A stretch of DNA of 64,000 nt from assembly GCF_049844995.1 (NCBI RefSeq), contig NZ_JBNCMC010000004.1, forward strand, positions 124,001-188,000, in the 5' to 3' direction. How positions within the stretch are numbered: the stretch's first letter is position 1; each line of letters starts with the position of its first letter. The notes under the pieces are model-generated. The model had not been told where the DNA came from, did not search any database, and saw nothing but the letters and a program-made list of their open reading frames with translations. This DNA is from Luteimicrobium sp049844995. GTDB taxonomy: Bacteria > Actinomycetota > Actinomycetes > Actinomycetales > Cellulomonadaceae. The translations under genes were made by a program, and so were the position numbers. Positions 25,987 through 35,874 of the stretch are shown here, one piece after another.

Positions 25987-27351
25987 ATGCACCCCGAACC
26001 GCACGCCGAGCTGCTGATCCGCAACGCCGGACACCTGGTCGTCGACACCTCGTACGAGATCCCCGGCGGCTGGGTCGCCGTCCGCGACGGCGCCGTCGTC
26101 GCGGTCGGGGCGCCCGGCGACGAGCCCACCGCCGACCGGGTCCTGGACGCCGGCGGACGACTCGTCACCCCCGGCCTGGTCAACACGCACCATCACATCT
26201 ACCAGAACCTGACGCGCTCGTTCGCCCCGGCGATCCAGGGCTCGCTCTTCGACTGGCTCACCACGCTCTACCCGGTCTGGTCGGCCCTCGACGAGGAGGC
26301 GTCGTACGTCTCGTCGTACGTCGGCATGGCCGAGCTCCTCCTGGGCGGCTGCACGACGTCGTCGGACCACCTCTACGTCCACCCGCGCCCCGGGCTGGTG
26401 GACGCGCAGATCAAGGCGGCGACCGACATCGGGTTCCGCTTCCACGCGACCCGCGGCTCGATGACGCGGAGCGTCGACGACGGCGGCCTGCCGCCGCGCG
26501 AGGTCGTCCAGGACCAGGACACCGTGCTCGCGGACAGCGAGCGGCTCGTCGGGGCGTACCACCAGCGTGGTCCGCACGCGATGGTCCAGGTCGCGCTCGC
26601 GCCGTGCTCGCCGTTCTCGGTGACCCGCGAGCTCATGGTCGCGACGGCCGAGCTCGCCGAGCGGCTCGACGTCCGGCTCCACACCCACCTCGCCGAGGAC
26701 CACGACGAGGACACGTACTGCCTCGAGACCTACGGCTGCCGGCCGGTCGAGTACTTCGAGAGCGTCGGGTGGATGAGCGACCGGAGCTGGGTGGCGCACT
26801 GCATCTTCCCGGACGAGGCGGAGACGGCGCGCCTCGCGGCCGCCGGCGTCGGCGTCGCGCACTGCCCGAGCTCCAACATGCTCATCGGCAACGGCACCGC
26901 CCGGGTGCGCGCCATGCGCGACCTGGGGCTCCCGGTCGGGCTGGGCTGCGACGGCTCGGCCTCGACCGACCACGCGTCCCTGTGGCTCGAGGCGCGGACC
27001 GCGCTCCTGCTCGCCCGTTTCACCGGTGGGCCGGGCGCGCTCACGAGCCGCGACGTGCTCGACGTCGCGACGCGCGGCTCCGCCCGCTGCCTCGGGCGCG
27101 ACGACATCGGCCACCTGCGGCCTGGCGCGTCCGCCGACCTCGTCGTGTGGGACACGTCGGAGGTGGCGCTCGCCGGCGCGCTGACGGACCCCGTGGAGGC
27201 CTGGCTGCGCTGCGGCCCGTCGCGGGCGTGGAGCACCGTCGTCGCCGGCCGGACGCTCGTGGAGGAGGGCGTGCCGCTGCTGCCGGGCCTGCCCGACGCG
27301 CTCCGCGACCACCGGCGGATCGCCGGCCGGCTCCAGGCCGTCGCCGTCTGA
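25987..27351 (+). CDS. 8-oxoguanine deaminase (amidohydrolase)
   Basis: 454-residue metal-dependent deaminase of the amidohydrolase superfamily. Metal ligands: His68 and His70 (VNTHHHIYQN), His in LHTHLAED, His in WVAHCIF, and Asp in GLGCDGSASTDH. The NLTRSFAPAIQGSLFDWL segment and CGCTTSSDHLYVHP-like region are those of 8-oxoguanine deaminases / hydroxydechloroatrazine hydrolase relatives, which release urate from 8-oxoguanine. GGAGGG precedes the ATG. A nucleobase permease follows 40 bases later, supporting purine salvage or catabolism. Confidence 0.87.
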   Translation: MHPEPHAELLIRNAGHLVVDTSYEIPGGWVAVRDGAVVAVGAPGDEPTADRVLDAGGRLVTPGLVNTHHHIYQNLTRSFAPAIQGSLFDWLTTLYPVWSALDEEASYVSSYVGMAELLLGGCTTSSDHLYVHPRPGLVDAQIKAATDIGFRFHATRGSMTRSVDDGGLPPREVVQDQDTVLADSERLVGAYHQRGPHAMVQVALAPCSPFSVTRELMVATAELAERLDVRLHTHLAEDHDEDTYCLETYGCRPVEYFESVGWMSDRSWVAHCIFPDEAETARLAAAGVGVAHCPSSNMLIGNGTARVRAMRDLGLPVGLGCDGSASTDHASLWLEARTALLLARFTGGPGALTSRDVLDVATRGSARCLGRDDIGHLRPGASADLVVWDTSEVALAGALTDPVEAWLRCGPSRAWSTVVAGRTLVEEGVPLLPGLPDALRDHRRIAGRLQAVAV

Positions 27352-27391
27352 CCGCCGCCCGTTCCGCACCCCTCTGACCTGGAGGTACGTC

Positions 27392-28786
<1,395 letters not shown>

Positions 28787-28812
28787 CGCTGCGCCGTCGT
28801 CGGCCCCGAACA

Positions 28813-28854
28813 TGTCAGAACCTGGTGAGGGTCGGCCCTCACCAGGTTCTGACA
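28813..28854. terminator. 19-bp palindromic repeat, copy C, acting as terminator
   Basis: Perfect 19-bp stem (TGTCAGAACCTGGTGAGGG / CCCTCACCAGGTTCTGACA) with loop TCGG, between the convergent permease and glpK genes. The outer arms are shared with the two repeats near 20081-20180, so it is both a repeat-family member and the probable bidirectional terminator. Confidence 0.8.
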
Positions 28855-28875
28855 GCTCGCGGTGTCAGACGCGGC

Positions 28876-30396
28876 TCACTGCTCCACGTCCCCGTCGACC
28901 CAGTCGAGGGTCTTGGTGACGGCCTTCTTCCAGTTGCGGTAGAGGCGCTCGCGCTCGCCCTGGTCCATGGACGGCGTCCAGCGCTTGTCCTCGGCCCAGT
29001 TGTCGATCACGTCCTGCTCGCCGTTCCAGAACCCGACGGCGATGCCCGCGGCGTACGCGGCGCCGAGGGCGGTCGTCTCGGCGACCTTCGGGCGCACGAC
29101 CGGGACGCCGAGCTGGTCGGCCTGGAACTGCATGAGCAGCTCGTTGGCGGTCATGCCGCCGTCGACCTTGAGCTCGGTGAGGTCGACGCCCGAGTCGGCG
29201 TTCATGGCGTCGAGGACCTCGCGGGTCTGGAACGCCGTCGCCTCGAGCGCCGCGCGGGCGATGTGGTTGCGGTTGACGTACCGCGTCAGCCCGACGAGCG
29301 CGCCGCGGGCGTCGGGGCGCCAGTACGGCGCGAAGAGCCCGGAGAACGCCGGTACGAAGTAGGCGCCGCCGTTGTCGTCGACCTTGTGGGCGAGCCACTC
29401 GATGTCCGGGGCGTCCGTGAACATCCCGAGGTTGTCGCGGAGCCACTGGACCAGCGAGCCCGTGACCGCGATCGACCCCTCGAGCGCGTAGATCGGAGCG
29501 TTGTCGCCGATCTTGTAGCAGACGGTGGTCAGCAGGCCGTTCTTGGACGGGATCTTTTCCGTGCCCGTGTTGAGGAGCATGAAGTTGCCGGTCCCGTAGG
29601 TGTTCTTCGCGGAGCCCACCTCGAAGCACGCCTGCCCGAAGGTCGCGGCCTGCTGGTCGCCCAGGATCCCGGCGATCGGCACGCCGTCGAGCATGCCGTG
29701 CGCCCGGCCCTTGCCGTACACCTCGGACGACGACCGGATCTCGGGGAGCATCGACATCGGGATGCCCATGTCGCGGGCGATGTCCTCGTCCCAGGACAGC
29801 GTGTCGAGGTCCATCAGCATCGTGCGGGACGCGTTGGTCACGTCCGTGACGTGCACGCCGCCGTCGACCCCGCCCGTGAGGTTCCACAGGGTCCAGGTGT
29901 CCGTGTTGCCGAACACGAGGTCGCCACGGTCGGCGGCCGCGCGGGCGCCCTCGACGTTGTCGAGGATCCACTTGACCTTGGGGCCGGAGAAGTAGGTCGC
30001 GAGCGGCAGGCCGACGCGTGCCTTGTACTTGTCCGCGCCCTCGGAGCCGCCGAGCTCGTCGACGATCTTCTGGGTGCGGGTGTCCTGCCAGACGATCGCG
30101 TTGTAGACGGGCTTGCCGGTGGTCTTGTCCCAGACGACGGCGGTCTCGCGCTGGTTGGTGATACCGACCGCAGCGAGGTCCTCCTTGGTGATGTTGGCCC
30201 GGGTGAGGGCCACGCCGACGACCTCGCGGACGTTGTTCCAGATCTGCTCGGGGTTGTGCTCGACCCAGCCGGCACGCGGGAAGATCTGGTCGTGCTCGAG
30301 CTGCCCGACGGCGACGATCGAGCCCGAGTGGTCGAAGACGATCGCGCGGGAGCTCGTGGTCCCCTGGTCGATGGCAAGGACGTAGTCAGCAGCCAT
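28876..30396 (-). CDS. glpK: Glycerol kinase
   Basis: 506-residue FGGY kinase that phosphorylates glycerol to sn-glycerol 3-phosphate. N-terminal phosphate loop DQGTTSSRAIVFDH, the GDQQAATFGQACFEVGSAKNTYGTGNF block around the ATP site, and DGGMTANELLMQFQAD near the C-terminus are all typical, and the length fits the family (about 500). The gene is last in glpD-glpF-glpK; a strong stem-loop lies in the 100-base gap after glpF. The ribosome site (GAGAGACACC) is weak. Confidence 0.97.
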   Translation of the reverse strand: MAADYVLAIDQGTTSSRAIVFDHSGSIVAVGQLEHDQIFPRAGWVEHNPEQIWNNVREVVGVALTRANITKEDLAAVGITNQRETAVVWDKTTGKPVYNAIVWQDTRTQKIVDELGGSEGADKYKARVGLPLATYFSGPKVKWILDNVEGARAAADRGDLVFGNTDTWTLWNLTGGVDGGVHVTDVTNASRTMLMDLDTLSWDEDIARDMGIPMSMLPEIRSSSEVYGKGRAHGMLDGVPIAGILGDQQAATFGQACFEVGSAKNTYGTGNFMLLNTGTEKIPSKNGLLTTVCYKIGDNAPIYALEGSIAVTGSLVQWLRDNLGMFTDAPDIEWLAHKVDDNGGAYFVPAFSGLFAPYWRPDARGALVGLTRYVNRNHIARAALEATAFQTREVLDAMNADSGVDLTELKVDGGMTANELLMQFQADQLGVPVVRPKVAETTALGAAYAAGIAVGFWNGEQDVIDNWAEDKRWTPSMDQGERERLYRNWKKAVTKTLDWVDGDVEQ

Positions 30397-30433
30397 GGTG
30401 TCTCTCAGTCCTTCGTGTTCTCGATGTGGTGCC

Positions 30434-30478
30434 CCGTCGACGCAGGACGCCGCCTTCTCGCGGGTCCTGCGTCGACGG
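30434..30478 (-). terminator. 15-bp stem-loop between glpF and glpK
   Basis: Perfect stem CCGTCGACGCAGGAC / GTCCTGCGTCGACGG with a 15-base loop, in the glpF-glpK gap. No T-tract. Probably an attenuating or RNA-processing hairpin that sets glpK below glpF, since no separate glpK promoter was obvious. Confidence 0.6.
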
Positions 30479-30496
30479 AGCGGCGGTGCGACGGCG

Positions 30497-31222
30497 TCAG
30501 ATCGTCGCCTGGCTCAGCCAGCCGGCGAGGAGCCCGCCGACCAGCGGGCCGAAGACCGGCACCCAGGAGTAGGCCCAGTCGCTCGAGCCCTTCCCCTTGA
30601 TGGGAAGCACCGCGTGCGCGATGCGGGGAGCCAGGTCACGTGCAGGGTTGATGGCGTAGCCGGTCGGACCACCGAGGGACGCGCCGATCGCGACCACGAT
30701 GAGCGCGACCCCGAGCGGGCCGAGCCCGGACTTGGTCTGCCCGGACACGACCACGAAGTACACGAGGACGAAGGTCGCGATGACCTCGGTGAGGAAGTTC
30801 CACGCGTACGACCGCAGCTCGGGGCCGGTCGAGAAGACGCCGAGCTTGACCGCGGGGTCCGCGTCCTGGTCGAAGTGCTTCTTGTAGGCGAGGAAGGCCA
30901 GCACGGCACCGATGAAGGCCCCGACGAGCTCACCCGCGAAGTAGACGAGCATGTGCGGGAACGTCACCGCGAAACCGGGGACGAACTCCTTCGCACCGCT
31001 TGCCCAGACCCCCACGGTGACCGCGGGGTTGAGGTGGGCGCCGGACTTCCACGCGGCGAAGACACCGGCGAAGACGGCTAAGCCCCACCCGAAGCTGATC
31101 ATCAGCCAGCCACCCGCGAAGCCCTTGGTCTTCGGCAGGATGACGTTCGCGACGACGCCCGCACCGAGGAGGAGCAGGGTGGCCGTGCCGATGGTCTCGG
31201 ACCAAAAGATGTCCCAGCCCAT
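30497..31222 (-). CDS. glpF: Glycerol uptake facilitator (aquaglyceroporin, MIP family)
   Basis: 241-residue six-helix channel with the two NPA boxes at residues 65-67 (HLNPAVT) and 192-194 (INPARD). The Asp after the second NPA-Arg and the neighbouring GYAINPARDLAPR are usual for glycerol-conducting members. ACGGAG lies 8 bases upstream of the ATG. Sits between glpD and glpK on the same strand, so it supplies the kinase with glycerol. Confidence 0.94.
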   Translation of the reverse strand: MGWDIFWSETIGTATLLLLGAGVVANVILPKTKGFAGGWLMISFGWGLAVFAGVFAAWKSGAHLNPAVTVGVWASGAKEFVPGFAVTFPHMLVYFAGELVGAFIGAVLAFLAYKKHFDQDADPAVKLGVFSTGPELRSYAWNFLTEVIATFVLVYFVVVSGQTKSGLGPLGVALIVVAIGASLGGPTGYAINPARDLAPRIAHAVLPIKGKGSSDWAYSWVPVFGPLVGGLLAGWLSQATI

Positions 31223-31291
31223 GTCGTTGACTCCGTTTCTGTTCTGACATCACTGTCGAGGTCCACCGTCGCAGCGTCGCGGCGGCGGGGT

Positions 31292-31308
31292 GCGCCTGGG
31301 TCAGGCGC
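31292..31308 (-). terminator. Small hairpin over the glpD stop codon
   Basis: GCGCCTG-GGT-CAGGCGC, a 7-bp stem whose loop overlaps the glpD stop codon. May limit read-through into glpF; weak on its own. Confidence 0.35.
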
Positions 31309-33079
31309 CTTCCGTCCCCCTCCCGTCGCCGGTGTCGCCCAGCGGGCGGAGCGGCTCGAGCTCGGACGCCTCGAGCCGCACGCGCTCGGCAGAGGAGTCG
31401 TCGGGCTGCTGCTCGGCGTTCTCCTCGGCGTCCGCGCGCTGGCGGTAGGCGTCGATCTCGCGGGTCTTGGTGGCGTCGTCCCAGCCGAGGAGCGGAGCCA
31501 TGATGTCCGCGATCTCCGGGCACGCCGCGAGGCCGCGGTCGCGGACCTCGTAGTTGAGCCGGGTGCGGTGCAGCAGGACGTCCTCGAGGTGGGTCGCGCC
31601 CTCGTGGGTGACGGCGTAGGCGATCTCCGCTCGCAGGTACGCCGGCGCGTGCTCCAGGGGCTTCGCGAGCGACGGGTCGTCGACGCAGGCGTCGACCAGG
31701 TCGCGCAGCATCGACCCGTACCGGTGGAGCAGGTGGTCGATGGTCGCGGGCGACCAGCCGTAGCGGGTCGCGAAGGTGCGGGCCTGGCGGCGCACGGCCT
31801 CCAGCCCCTCGGCCCCGAGGAGCTGGATCTTGTCGGTGATCGACGGCAGGCCCGACGCGCGGTCCCGGCCGATCGCGAAGTCCACGGCGTCCTCGGCCAT
31901 CACCCGGTAGGTGGTGAGCTTGCCGCCGGCGATCACGATCAGGCCCGGGACGGGCGACGCGACCGTGTGCTCGCGGGACACCTTGGCGGAGCTCGTGCCC
32001 TCCTTGGTGCCGGGCTGCAGCAGCGGCCGCAGGCCCGCGTAGGTGCCGACGATGTCCTCGCGCGTGAGCGGGTGGGCGAGCACCGCGTTGGCGTGCTCGA
32101 GCACGTAGTCGATGTCGGCCGCCGTCGCGACGGGGTGCTGCGGGTCGAGGTCCCACGGCGTGTCGGTGGTGCCGATGATCCAGTACCGGGACCACGGGAT
32201 CACGAACAGGACCGACTTCTCGGTCTGCAGGATCAGGCCGACCTTGCCCTGGATGCGCTCGCGGGGCACGACGATGTGCACGCCCTTCGACGCCAGCACC
32301 CGCAGGCCGCCCTCGCCGCCGGACAGGGCCTCGGTCTTCTCGGTCCAGACGCCGGTCGCGTTGATGACGTGGCGGGCGCGGACGTCGAATTCCTCGCCCG
32401 TCTCGAGATCGACGAGCCGGGCGCCGGTGACCGCGCCGGTCGAGTTCTTGAGCAGGTCGACGACCTGGGTCCGGGCCGCCGCGTGCGCCCCGTACGACGT
32501 CGCCGTGCGGACGAGCGTCACGACGAGCCGCGCGTCGTCGACGGACGCGTCGAAGTAGCGGATCGCGCCGACGGCGGCGTCGTGCGCCAGGTCGGGGAAG
32601 GCCCGCGTCATGCCCGCCTTGGACAGGTGGCGGTGGTAGGGCAGGGCCCGCTTGCCGGGCGCGACGCTCGCGAGGGCGTCGTAGAGCGCGACGCCCGAGC
32701 CGACGTACGCCCGCTCCCACACGTGGTGGGTGAGCGGGTAGAGGAACGCGACCGGGCGCACGAGGTGCGGGGCGACGAAGCTGATGAGGCGGTCGCGCTC
32801 GGTCAGGGCCTCGTGGACCAGGTGGAAGTCGAGCATCTGGAGGTAACGGAGTCCGCCGTGGACGAGCTTGCTCGACCGGCTCGACGTCCCGGAGGCCCAG
32901 TCCTGCGCCTCGACGACGGCGGTGTGCAGACCGCGGGTGGCGGCGTCGAGCGCGATGCCGGCACCGGTCACGCCGCCGCCGATGACGAGCACGTCCAGCT
33001 CGTTGTGCGCCGTGCTGCTGGCCTTGAGGACCTCGAGAGCGCGGCGACGCGATCCGGCGGACAGTCGGCTCGATGCCAT
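31301..33079 (-). CDS. glpD: Glycerol-3-phosphate dehydrogenase (FAD, aerobic type)
   Basis: 592-residue membrane-associated flavoprotein oxidising glycerol 3-phosphate to dihydroxyacetone phosphate. FAD-binding Rossmann motif VIGGGVTGAGIALDAATRG, then the family segments SSRSSKLVHGGLRYL and GGKLTTYRVMAEDAV, and a C-terminal helical domain (DAO_C). ATG at 33079 (MASSR) was preferred over 33094 because GGAGG stands eight bases before it, inside the longer reading. The Glu/Gln-rich tail (EENAEQQPDDSS) is variable. First gene of the operon, divergent from the SorC regulator. Confidence 0.95.
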   Translation of the reverse strand: MASSRLSAGSRRRALEVLKASSTAHNELDVLVIGGGVTGAGIALDAATRGLHTAVVEAQDWASGTSSRSSKLVHGGLRYLQMLDFHLVHEALTERDRLISFVAPHLVRPVAFLYPLTHHVWERAYVGSGVALYDALASVAPGKRALPYHRHLSKAGMTRAFPDLAHDAAVGAIRYFDASVDDARLVVTLVRTATSYGAHAAARTQVVDLLKNSTGAVTGARLVDLETGEEFDVRARHVINATGVWTEKTEALSGGEGGLRVLASKGVHIVVPRERIQGKVGLILQTEKSVLFVIPWSRYWIIGTTDTPWDLDPQHPVATAADIDYVLEHANAVLAHPLTREDIVGTYAGLRPLLQPGTKEGTSSAKVSREHTVASPVPGLIVIAGGKLTTYRVMAEDAVDFAIGRDRASGLPSITDKIQLLGAEGLEAVRRQARTFATRYGWSPATIDHLLHRYGSMLRDLVDACVDDPSLAKPLEHAPAYLRAEIAYAVTHEGATHLEDVLLHRTRLNYEVRDRGLAACPEIADIMAPLLGWDDATKTREIDAYRQRADAEENAEQQPDDSSAERVRLEASELEPLRPLGDTGDGRGTEGA

Positions 33080-33155
33080 GGTGTGTGCCTCCATCGGCTG
33101 GTGGGTGACGACGGTCCCTCCAGGGGAACACGAGCCGAACGAACGCGCAACGTGA

Positions 33156-33171
33156 CTGCACGAACGTGCAG
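33156..33171. promoter_or_regulatory. Palindromic operator in the glpD/regulator gap
   Basis: CTGCACG-AA-CGTGCAG, a 7-bp inverted repeat 10 bases upstream of the SorC-family start and about 76 bases upstream of glpD. Candidate binding site for that regulator. Confidence 0.6.
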
Positions 33172-33180
33172 AATGGGGTC

Positions 33181-34167
33181 ATGGATCCCTACGGCCGTGA
33201 CGCAGACATCGTCCGCGCGGCGTCGATGTACTACCTCCAGGACATGAAGATGGAGGCCATCGCCAAGCACCTCGGCACGTCCCGCTCGACCGTCTCGCGC
33301 CTGGTCAAGCGGGCCCGCGAGACCGGGCTCGTCGAGATCACGCTGCGCACCCCCGAGCACCGCGTGCCCGGCCTCGCCCAGCAGATCGCCCGCGCGTACG
33401 GCATCGAGGTCTACGTCGTGCCGGTGCCGGACACGTCGAGCGAGGTCGAGCGCCTCGACCAGGTCGCGCTCACGACGGCGCGCCTGCTGGGCTCGTGGTT
33501 CGACTCGGACATGGTCCTCGGCATCGCGTGGGGGACGACGCTCGCGGCGATCGCGCGGCAGCTCACCGCCAAGCCGACCCGGGGCAGCGTCGTCGTGCAG
33601 CTCAACGGGGCCGCGAACACGCGCACGTCCGGGATCGAGTACGCGGGCGAGCTCGTCCAGCGCTTCGCGGGCGCGTTCGACGCGACCTTCTACGACTTCC
33701 CGGTGCCCGCGTTCTTCGACTACGCGGAGACCAAGGACGCGATGTGGCGCGAGCGGTCGATCCGGCGCGTGCTCGAGACCCAGATCCGCTGCGACATCGC
33801 GCTGTTCTCGGTGGGGGCGCTGTCCGGCGGGCTCCCGAGCCACGTGTACTCGGCCGGGTACCTCGACCCCGAGGACCTGTCGACGCTCGAGGCGGAGGAC
33901 GTCGTGGGCGACGTGTGCACGGTCTTCCTGCGCGAGGACGGGACGTACTCCGACATCCCGCTCAACGACCGGGCGACCGGTCCGACGCCGGCCCAGCTCC
34001 AGCGGGTGCCGCGGCGCGTCTGCGCGGTGGCGGGCGACAACAAGGTCGCGCCGCTCCGGGCCGCGCTGCACGCCGGGGTGGTGACGCACCTCGTGATCGA
34101 CGAGCTGACCGCCCACTCGTTCGCCGACGGCGACGGCGCGGTGTCCGGCGTGCGCCGGGGGCGCTGA
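33181..34167 (+). CDS. SorC/DeoR-type sugar-binding transcriptional regulator
   Basis: 328-residue regulator with an N-terminal helix-turn-helix (MEAIAKHLGTSRSTVSRLVKRARETGLV) followed by the SorC sugar-phosphate-binding domain (GIAWGTTLAAIARQL, VQLNGAANTRTSGIEYAGEL, FSVGALSGGLPS, VCAVAGDNKVAPLRAAL). Such proteins sense phosphorylated carbon compounds. Divergent position and the palindrome in the gap point to control of glpDFK, with glycerol 3-phosphate or a triose phosphate as a likely effector (inference). ATG at 33181; an in-frame ATG at 33166 overlaps the palindrome and was not used. Confidence 0.88.
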   Translation: MDPYGRDADIVRAASMYYLQDMKMEAIAKHLGTSRSTVSRLVKRARETGLVEITLRTPEHRVPGLAQQIARAYGIEVYVVPVPDTSSEVERLDQVALTTARLLGSWFDSDMVLGIAWGTTLAAIARQLTAKPTRGSVVVQLNGAANTRTSGIEYAGELVQRFAGAFDATFYDFPVPAFFDYAETKDAMWRERSIRRVLETQIRCDIALFSVGALSGGLPSHVYSAGYLDPEDLSTLEAEDVVGDVCTVFLREDGTYSDIPLNDRATGPTPAQLQRVPRRVCAVAGDNKVAPLRAALHAGVVTHLVIDELTAHSFADGDGAVSGVRRGR

Positions 34168-34236
34168 GCCGGTCGAAAGTATGCGGGGTTGTGCATGACT
34201 ATGGCGACTGCATGTCGGTCGGCGTAGATTGGCGAC

Positions 34237-34800
34237 GTGCCCGACGCCACCACCGACGCCGTCCCCGACGAGCAGACCACCCCCGCGGCGCCTGTCCGCA
34301 TCCGGCCCGCCCTCCCGTCGGACGTCCGGGCGATCCGTGCGCTCGTCGAGCCCTACGCCGATGCGCGGATCCTGCTCGCGAAGGAGCTCGTGGGCTACTT
34401 CGAGTCGGTCCAGGAGTTCCTCGTCGCCGACGCCGCGCCCGAGGGTGCGCCGGCGCACGTCGTGGGGTGCGGGGCGCTGCACGTCATGTGGGACGACCTG
34501 GCCGAGATCCGGACGCTCGCCGTCGGGTCGGAGCGGAAGGGGACCGGCGTCGGGCACGAGCTCGTCGTGGCCCTGCTCGAGCGCGCCCGCCTGCTCGGCC
34601 TGCACCGCGTCTTCTGCCTGACCTTCGAGGTCGCCTTCTTCGAGCGGCACGGGTTCCGCGCGATCGAGGGCACGCCCGTGACGCCCGACGTGTACACCGA
34701 GCTCCTGCGCTCCCACGACGACGGCGTCGCCGAGTTCCTCGACCTGGCGCGGGTCAAGCCCAACACCCTCGGCAACACGCGGATGCTCATCGAGCTCTGA
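34237..34800 (+). CDS. argA: GNAT amino-acid N-acetyltransferase (short ArgA/NAGS type)
   Basis: 187-residue single-domain GNAT protein, the stand-alone N-acetylglutamate synthase type found in Actinobacteria: opening RIRPALPSDVRAIRALVEPYADARILLAKE, acetyl-CoA loop AVGSERKGTGVGHELV, then LTFEVAFFERHGFRAIE. It would supply the first intermediate of arginine synthesis. GTG at 34237 lacks a clear ribosome site, but TAGATT lies seven bases upstream, so the mRNA may be leaderless. No other arg gene is adjacent. Confidence 0.78.
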   Translation: MPDATTDAVPDEQTTPAAPVRIRPALPSDVRAIRALVEPYADARILLAKELVGYFESVQEFLVADAAPEGAPAHVVGCGALHVMWDDLAEIRTLAVGSERKGTGVGHELVVALLERARLLGLHRVFCLTFEVAFFERHGFRAIEGTPVTPDVYTELLRSHDDGVAEFLDLARVKPNTLGNTRMLIEL

Positions 34801-34852
34801 CCGATGCCCGCGGAGGGAGACGGGCCGCCCGGCTACCTCGGCGGAGGGCGGG

Positions 34853-35755
34853 TCAGGCCGGGAGGGCGAACAGGTCCGGCTCGCCCGGCGGGGTCTCGGC
34901 CAGGCCGTCCTCGACGAGGCTCGCGAGGCACCGACCCACCTGCGCCGCGTCGTCCGCGACGAGGAGCAGGCGCTCCCGCTCGACCGGCCCCGCGGCGTCG
35001 CGCAGGACGGCCATGAGCCGCCCGCGCACCTGCCGGTCCGTGCCGTGCCAGGGCTGGGTGCGGCGTCGCGCGGCGTGCGCGTCGGCCGGGTGCCCCGCGG
35101 CGCGCCATGCGCACCGGTCGCGCACGGGGCACGCCACGCAGTCGGGGGCGCGCGCGGTGCACACGAGCGCGCCGAGCTCCATCGACGCCGCGGCCCACCG
35201 GGCGGCCTCCGCGTCCGACGACGGCGCGAGGCCCGCCGCGAGCGCGCGCTCGGCCGCGGTCGGGGTCGGGCGGGGTAGGGCCTCGCCCGCCACGGCGCGG
35301 GCCAGCACGCGGCGCACGTTCGTGTCCACGACGACGGCGCGGCGCCCGAACGCGAACGCCCGCACCGCGGCGGCCGTGTACTCGCCCACGCCGGGCAGCG
35401 CGCGCAGCGCGGTCTCGTCGTCGGGCACCTCGCCGCCGTGGTCCCGGACCAGGGCCCGGGCGCACTCCTGGAGGCGCAGCGCGCGGCGCGGGTAGCCGAG
35501 CCGGCCCCAGGCCCGCAGGACGTCGGCGGTGGGCGCGGCGGCGAGGTCGGCGGGCGTCGGCCAGCGCTCGAGCCAGGCGCGCCAGACCGGCTCGACCCGC
35601 GCCACGGGAGTCTGCTGGAGCATCGTCTCGCTCACGAGCACGCCCCACGGCGTCCGGTCGGGCCGGCGCCAGGGCAGGTCGCGCGCGGCCTCGTCGAACC
35701 AGGCGACCACGGCGTCGCGCAGCGCGTCGGCGGGGGAGTCGGCGGTCGTCGTCAC
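34853..35755 (-). CDS. mutY: A/G-specific adenine glycosylase
   Basis: 300-residue base-excision-repair glycosylase that removes adenine opposite 8-oxoguanine. Catalytic Glu43 (SETMLQQTPV), helix-hairpin-helix LPGVGEYTAAAV with Tyr126 in the position held by Tyr in Bacillus MutY, catalytic Asp144 (VVDTNVRRV), and a [4Fe-4S] cluster Cys199-x6-Cys206-x2-Cys209-x5-Cys215. The C-terminal MutT-like domain is reduced to some 80 residues compared with E. coli MutY (350), common in Actinobacteria. GTG at 35755 with GGAG nine bases upstream. Confidence 0.93.
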   Translation of the reverse strand: MTTTADSPADALRDAVVAWFDEAARDLPWRRPDRTPWGVLVSETMLQQTPVARVEPVWRAWLERWPTPADLAAAPTADVLRAWGRLGYPRRALRLQECARALVRDHGGEVPDDETALRALPGVGEYTAAAVRAFAFGRRAVVVDTNVRRVLARAVAGEALPRPTPTAAERALAAGLAPSSDAEAARWAAASMELGALVCTARAPDCVACPVRDRCAWRAAGHPADAHAARRRTQPWHGTDRQVRGRLMAVLRDAAGPVERERLLLVADDAAQVGRCLASLVEDGLAETPPGEPDLFALPA

Positions 35756-35874
35756 GGTGCCATTCTCCGCCCCGCCCGGAGCCGTGGCCCCGGGGCCGCG
35801 GGCTCCCGGGCGCGCCTCGTCCGCGACGCGCGCGCGACCGCTTAGGTTAGGGGCGAGCACGAGGAGGACGCGCA

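Noticed and set aside
31238..31252. Half copy of the intergenic repeat (GTTCTGACA) upstream of glpF
   Set aside because: Only nine bases and no partner arm; likely chance.
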